Of a DNA stretch of 64,000 nt, positions 61,736 through 64,000 are shown in pieces. Position numbers and translations under genes: made by a program. Origin of the DNA: Panax quinquefolius. Taxonomy: Eukaryota > Streptophyta > Magnoliopsida > Apiales > Araliaceae. The notes under the pieces are model-generated. The model was not told the DNA's origin and did not search any database. It saw only the letters and a program-made list of their open reading frames with translations. The stretch lies in NCBI GenBank assembly GCA_020205615.1, contig CM035167.1, positions 137,778,568 through 137,842,567 of the forward strand. Reading direction: 5' to 3'. Within the stretch, counting starts at the first letter, position 1. Each line of letters starts with the position of its first letter.

Positions 61736-62343
61736 TTAGGAAACTATTTTAACAACCAAAAAAATGAACATGTCACTATAAGTTGTAGTGGCACTGAGAC
61801 AATTAAAAAGGGACATGTCACTACAACTTGTAGCGGATAGGACAGCTTCAACATATTAATTTTCATATTTTGTAATATTATTAATACTAATATTTTGTAA
61901 CATTAGTATTAGTAATATTTATATTAATAATAGTAATAACTAATATTAATATTAATACTTGGTATTACTATTATTCTTCTAAATATTAATAATATTACCA
62001 ACTAATATTAATCTAACTATGTAGTTTCAATAATTTTCTCCTTGGTAGCTAATTTACTCGTGTATTAGGTTCTATTGAACTACATAGTTGGATTAATATT
62101 ACTTAGTAATATTATTAATATTAATATTAGTTATTACTATTATTAATATAAATATTATTAATACTAATATTACAAAATATTAATATTGGTATTAATAATA
62201 TTACAAAATATTATCATTAATATAAATATTATTATTACTAATATTACAAAATTGTAGTATTAGTATTAATAGTATTGGTAAATATTAATATAAATATTAT
62301 TAATACTAATATTAATAATATTAGAAAATATTAATATTAATAT
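61736..62343. repeat. A/T foldback with hairpin core
   Basis: 'atctaactatgtagtttcaa' (62011-62030) and 'attgaactacatagttggat' (62074-62093) form a near-perfect inverted repeat with a ~43 bp loop. On both sides the arms continue as 'aatattaata' sequence that can pair further. Just upstream, 'tgtcactataagttgtagtg' (61771-61790) and 'tgtcactacaacttgtagcg' (61815-61834) are each partly self-complementary. No gene. Confidence 0.6.
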
Positions 62344-64000
62344 TGTGAGACCTCGATTTTATCAATAAAGATTTAAATTTTGTCGAAATAATTTTTTAAT
62401 ATTATGGTGTGAATTTGAGATAATATTATAGTTGTGGGTAGTATTTATAAATTTTGCAAAAGTATGCAAGTGGTTATATTATATTCGATTGGTCTGGGAA
62501 TATTCTTGGTTTAGCAAGGAATATTCGTATACAACTACTCAATCATTGGTGGACCCCATTAAATGTAATTATCATTTGATCGAGAAAACGACAAAAATAT
62601 TTTATTGAAATAACTATGGAAGTTTTACCGTTGATCGCTTGTTGAACTACTCTAGTAGTAAAAAGTACAATGAATATCGCGTGGTTGCATAGTAAGAAGA
62701 CACCAGATTGATTATCGATGCTTATGTGAGTTCACACTCGCTTTGATTCCATTATCACGATTAATAATATGAATTATTATAAATGATAATGACGCTTTTG
62801 TTTTATTCTTTTATTAACGTAATAAAACAAAACATCTTTTTATATAAAATGTATACTTTATTAAAGTTATTCTATAAATGTAATATATTATATTTTATTA
62901 CGACATAAGGTTGAATAATATTTTTGCGTAGTGTTGCGTAGTGTTTGCATAGTAAAATGTTTTTATATAAATGTAATATATGATATTTTATTTAAAAGAT
63001 TTTGCTTTAAATATGGACCGTAATTAATAAAAGTAAATCAATCTGACTGCTTCATGGATTAATTACTATGCATTCTATTTTCCTATAAATAAAGCTCATT
63101 CCTTCATTATTTTCTTTTTAATTCACTAAAACTCTACAGAGAAAATTATAGAGAGAAGCTATAAAGAGAAAATCTATAGAGAGAAAGAAGAAAGAGTATT
63201 CGGCACTTCACTACTTTGATATCCAAAGCTGTCTTTTTACTAGTAGGGATATTATTTGTTGTACCTGTAAGTGGTGTTATTCTTTCTTATTCATGAAGAG
63301 AACTTCATTATTCCATTCATTATTATTCTGTTTGAATAATCCTCGTAAAAGTGGTATACCCTATACATAACCTCAGAGTATGCAGATACCCTATACTTGT
63401 GAAATCCTTATGTTATTCCATTCTTATTTATTCTGTTGAATAACTTTTGTATACGCTAATCCCTATACTTGGTGATCTTCTTCTCGTTATTCCATTCTTT
63501 ATTATTCTCGCTGGAATATCCTCGTCTCGCGTTTTTACACCGACCGGTTCCATTGTTTATTATTCCCCATTTATTATTCTCATTGAATATCTTGTCGCGT
63601 GTTTTTACACCGGACCGGGTTCCATTGTTTATTATTCAAAGATTTATTATTCTCGCTGATCATCCTGCTTGCGGTGTGAATTTCAATTCGACTTGGTTCC
63701 GTTATTATTATTCTCGCTGAATAACCCGCCATGCTAAGCACCGCATGCATGGTGATTTCTTTTGTTATTCCATTCTTTATTATACCCAATTGGTTAAAAC
63801 TTTGACTTCTATACTCCATGAAATTAGTAGAATATCCTCGATATTCAAGGCTTTCATCCAAAGATCTTTCATGGAAATATTCTTCCGATCATTCTTGAAT
63901 TTTACTCACAAAACAAGATCTTGTTGACAATTTGACGTTACTAATTCTGGATAAAATAATTCTTGAACTTGTTTTATTGAATTATTATGTCATTGTCATC
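62344..64000 (+). mobile_element. Gypsy family 2 LTR, plus strand, cut by the window end
   Basis: Starts 'tgtgagacctcgattttatc', the reverse-complement counterpart of the end of the LTR at 46022-48388, and follows it through the AT-rich tract, 'cctataaataaagctcatt' (63082-63100, TATA candidate) and the ~75 bp unit array (63290-63790). About 1.66 kb of an expected ~2.4 kb is present. Whether an internal region follows cannot be seen. Confidence 0.88.

Overview
The window is plant nuclear DNA, almost certainly from a eudicot. It is AT-rich, with intron-containing genes, a plant-type GH17 beta-1,3-glucanase carrying an X8 domain and a GPI-anchor signal, a PGG-domain ankyrin protein, a HAD protein with a transit-like N-terminus, and Ty1/copia and Ty3/gypsy elements with initiator-Met-type primer-binding sites. 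The species cannot be told from this sequence. No rRNA, tRNA, organelle or CRISPR feature was found.

Layout. (1) 1-9312 is gene-bearing left flank. It holds an LTR remnant, an A/T-only foldback block, a 577 bp solo LTR ending 64 bp from the stop codon of a seven-exon ankyrin/PGG gene (2196-5821, minus), a degenerate duplication of that gene's 5' end, a Stowaway-type MITE, microsatellites and a hAT-like element. (2) 9313-51667 is a 42 kb retrotransposon nest. Its outer shell is a Ty1/copia array LTR-internal-LTR-internal-LTR-internal-LTR, each internal unit being about 1.9 kb and keeping only a reverse transcriptase remnant. The middle unit is split by gypsy elements of two related families. 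Element C (12726-27985, minus) carries two solo LTRs inside its 3' LTR. Elements A and B (29021-45941, plus) are arranged nearly head to tail, with another LTR inside A's 3' LTR. A further solo LTR (46022-48388) follows. (3) 51826-60989 is right-hand gene space: a two-exon GH17-X8 glucanase (minus) and a six-exon HAD-like hydrolase (plus), divergently transcribed with about 1.8 kb between their start codons. (4) 61000-64000 holds a MITE just after the HAD stop, another repeat, an A/T foldback, and the start of a plus-strand gypsy LTR that runs off the window.

The three host genes have no evident functional link. From sequence alone their likely places are: ankyrin/PGG protein, membrane; GH17, cell wall or plasma-membrane surface; HAD protein, probably plastid. 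None of the retrotransposon copies keeps an intact polyprotein. Element C is the most complete (gag to integrase with an RT active-site motif). A lacks the RT core, B stops within RT, and the copia units have neither gag nor integrase.

Two cross-cutting observations matter. First, host exons read through cleanly, while retrotransposon copies disagree mainly in small clusters at CAG/CTG/CCGG-like spots, a pattern that could come from consensus error at methylated cytosines. Second, the last HAD intron ends in AA where the reading frame requires AG.
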